DNA of 64,000 nucleotides from Streptomyces sp. NBC_01268 (GTDB lineage Bacteria > Actinomycetota > Actinomycetes > Streptomycetales > Streptomycetaceae), in contig NZ_CP108454.1 of NCBI RefSeq assembly GCF_036240795.1, positions 248,001-312,000 of the forward strand, written 5' to 3'. Position 1 is the first letter of the stretch; the number at the start of each line of letters is the position of its first letter. Position numbers and translations under genes: made by a program. Below are positions 62,182-64,000 of this stretch, piece by piece. Under the pieces are notes generated by a model. That model was not told the origin of the DNA and did no database searches. It worked only from the letters and a program-made list of their open reading frames with translations.

Positions 62182-64000
62182 TCAGCCCGAAGGCCGCCCG
62201 GTCGCCGTCAGCTCGGCCAGGCTGGTCCACGGGCCGCGGTTCCCCGCCTCCGACAGTGCCCGCAGCCGCAGGTAGCGGCCGGACTTCGCGGTGAACGCCA
62301 CCCGGGTGGCCGCCGCGGTGTCCGGGAAGGTGCCCGTGGCCACAGGGGCGCCCCAGGAGGTCGTGCTGTCGGAGACGTACACCTCGTAGGAGCCGATGCG
62401 GCCGTTGACTCCCCCGTCCTGCCGGGGCAGCTGGGTGACGGAGTCGACGTCGTAGCGGGCGCCGAGGTCGATCTGGATCTCGTGCGGGAGTGCGGTGGCG
62501 CCGTTGGACCACTTGGTGTGCCAGTGGGTGGACGGCTTGCCGTCGATGGCGTTGGCGGCGGCGCCGTTCTCCGAGGCCGTCTCCTGGCTGTCGGCGTAGC
62601 GGACGGTCCAGCCGGCCTGGCTGATCGGGCTGCTCGGAGCCGTGCCGCCGACAGGGGTCCCGGCGGGGACGGTCAGCCCGGTGGCGGTGAACGCGAAGGC
62701 GGCACCGGTGCTGCCGGTCTTCACCGCCAGGGTGCCCGAACGGTCGGCGGCGTCGTAGAACCAGCCGGTTGTCGCGGCGTCGTAGGCGGCCCTGCTCGCC
62801 AGCGCCGGGAGGGTGGTGCCGCCGACCTTGACGGTTCCCGGCGCGCTCGCGCTGCGCAGGGTGAACGCGTAGCCGCGGGTGGCGGGCTTGCCCGTGTACG
62901 AGCCGGTGCTCGCGCCCACCGAGACGGTCACGTCGCCCGTGCCGGACGCGGGCGCGGTGACGTCGACGCGCTGCCGCGCGGAGGCGCCGGTCTTGTAGGC
63001 GCGGGTGACCCCGTCGTCCTCGTAGAGGGTGAAGGAGGAGGAGCCGCGCGGCTGGATGTCGTACGTGAGGGTGGAGACGGGCTTCTCGCCCGTGTAGTTC
63101 ATCTGCGGCCACATCGGCACGATCGCGCCGGCCTTCACGAAGAGCGGCAGGGTGTCGAGCGGCGCGGAGTAGCCGTCGAGCCAGCCGGGTCCGTTGTAGA
63201 CCTTTCCGGTCCAGTAGTCGGTCCAGCTGCCGGCCGGCAGGTAGATGCCGTCGCGGGTGGTGGTGTCGGTGACGACGGGGGCGACGAGGAGGGAGTCGCC
63301 CGCCATGAACTGCCCGCTGGTCTGGTTCCCGCGCGCCACCGGGTCGTTCGGGTACTCCAGCACCATGGCCCGGGTGGACGGGACTCCGGTGTCGGTGGCG
63401 TTGCGGCTCAGGGTGTACAGGTAGGGCATCAGGCGCATCTTCAGCTGCAGGTACTTGCGGTTGATCGACAGGTAGGGCTCGGCGAAGCGCCAGGGCTGCT
63501 TGTCCTGGTAGCCGGCGGAGGGGTTGACGGGACCCCACCCGGACATCGTCATGAACGCCGGGGTGAGGGCCTTCCACTGCAGGTCGCGCACGTACGTCTT
63601 CGGGCTGCCGCCGAAGATGCCGTCGATGTCGCCGCTCGCGTAGTTCAGGCCGGACAGGCCCGCGCCCGTGATGGCGGGAACGTGCCAGCGCATGGCGTCC
63701 CAGGTGCCGGAGGTGTCGCCGGTCCACACGACGGCGTTGCGCTGGGTACCGGCCCAGCCGTCGACGGTCCATACGAAGCGGCGGGCGTCGGAGTGGGACT
63801 CGATGCCGTCCACGGCCTGCTGCACGCCCTTGAATGCGGTCTTGTAGCCGCCGCCGATCCACGCGACGTCCGTCTTCACGGCCCGCGAGCCGGCCGTGCC
63901 GACCTCCCAGCCGATGCCGGAGAGACCGGTGGAGGTCCACAGGCCGGTCTGGAATCCCTTGGCCTTCAGCTGCGTGGCCGTCTCGGGAAGGCTGGTGTAG
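62182..64000 (-). CDS. GH31 alpha-glycosidase with F5/8C domain (cut by right edge)
   Basis: At least 605 residues; the start lies beyond the window. The TIM-barrel catalytic part carries the nucleophile region AVKTDVAWIG and the acid/base region NAVVWTGDTSGTWDAMRWHV; a DUF5110-type strand domain follows (RGSSSFTLYEDDGVTRAYKT). The C-terminal ~130 residues form an F5/8 type C (discoidin) carbohydrate-binding domain (AIDGKPSTHWHTKW, EIQIDLGARYDVDSV, GRYLRLRALS). GH31 enzymes release alpha-glucosyl, -xylosyl or -galactosyl units; the exact specificity cannot be told. Discoidin attachment suggests action outside the cell. Confidence 0.9.
   Translation of the reverse strand, partial: YTSLPETATQLKAKGFQTGLWTSTGLSGIGWEVGTAGSRAVKTDVAWIGGGYKTAFKGVQQAVDGIESHSDARRFVWTVDGWAGTQRNAVVWTGDTSGTWDAMRWHVPAITGAGLSGLNYASGDIDGIFGGSPKTYVRDLQWKALTPAFMTMSGWGPVNPSAGYQDKQPWRFAEPYLSINRKYLQLKMRLMPYLYTLSRNATDTGVPSTRAMVLEYPNDPVARGNQTSGQFMAGDSLLVAPVVTDTTTRDGIYLPAGSWTDYWTGKVYNGPGWLDGYSAPLDTLPLFVKAGAIVPMWPQMNYTGEKPVSTLTYDIQPRGSSSFTLYEDDGVTRAYKTGASARQRVDVTAPASGTGDVTVSVGASTGSYTGKPATRGYAFTLRSASAPGTVKVGGTTLPALASRAAYDAATTGWFYDAADRSGTLAVKTGSTGAAFAFTATGLTVPAGTPVGGTAPSSPISQAGWTVRYADSQETASENGAAANAIDGKPSTHWHTKWSNGATALPHEIQIDLGARYDVDSVTQLPRQDGGVNGRIGSYEVYVSDSTTSWGAPVATGTFPDTAAATRVAFTAKSGRYLRLRALSEAGNRGPWTSLAELTATGRPSG

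Overview
The window is 64 kb of very GC-rich DNA with frequent GTG starts, GGAGG-type ribosome binding sites and stop/start overlaps. Together with a SapA-type spore protein, a DasR-like GntR regulator, a mycothiol-enzyme-type DinB protein, DUF1275, NACHT NTPases and many secreted carbohydrate-active enzymes, this points to a Streptomyces or very close actinomycete chromosome. The patchy accessory content and several decayed mobile elements suggest a chromosome-arm-like region. No tRNA, rRNA, CRISPR array or replication origin was seen.

Left part (1-18.5 kb): end of a histidine kinase coupled to a NarL-type regulator; a GNAT acetyltransferase; a YdeP/FdhF-like molybdopterin oxidoreductase; a NUDIX-DUF6624 fusion; a SAM methyltransferase; a nucleic-acid-type deaminase with a second degenerate deaminase-like unit; a membrane-anchored protein of unknown role; FabV enoyl reductase; small membrane proteins; a VOC protein; a Cmx/CmlR chloramphenicol-type exporter. 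This stretch contains remnants of IS5-like and IS481 transposases, a frameshifted SRPBCC gene and an alpha/beta hydrolase scrap, so it is a zone of gene turnover.

Middle (18.5-41 kb): a DUF1275 protein, an alkylsulfatase broken by a single-base frameshift, a receptor-type Ser/Thr kinase, a DHA2 exporter, a SapA-like secreted protein, an APC permease coupled to a universal stress protein, then an amino-sugar type utilisation cluster. The cluster has a GntR/UTRA regulator divergent from a lipoprotein-permease-permease-GH20 hexosaminidase operon, with repeated ACTGGTC boxes between them and no ATPase gene. It is followed by a secreted CBM3-GH16 enzyme, a beta-propeller protein coupled to an MFS exporter, a DNRLRE-metallophosphoesterase and a secreted tripeptidyl-peptidase-like hydrolase.

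Right part (41-64 kb): a Tet(X)-like FAD monooxygenase divergent from a TetR regulator over a 15-bp palindrome, next to DUF1772 and ABM-type genes; a predicted PIN-like protein; an SDR; a membrane glutaredoxin-like protein; a sterol-UGT-like glycosyltransferase; a NACHT NTPase that ends near an exact 60-nt palindrome; a 2768-residue secreted SpvB/FG-GAP/RHS polymorphic toxin with a short C-terminal toxin tip and an adjacent small S1/OB-fold-like candidate immunity gene; a DinB-like protein; and a GH31 alpha-glycosidase with an F5/8C domain that runs off the right edge.

The best candidates for something new are the RHS toxin tip with its S1-like partner (60.7-61.4 kb), the duplicated deaminase (6.5-7.5 kb), the PIN-like gene (44.3-45.5 kb) and the NACHT gene with its palindrome (49.6-51.7 kb).
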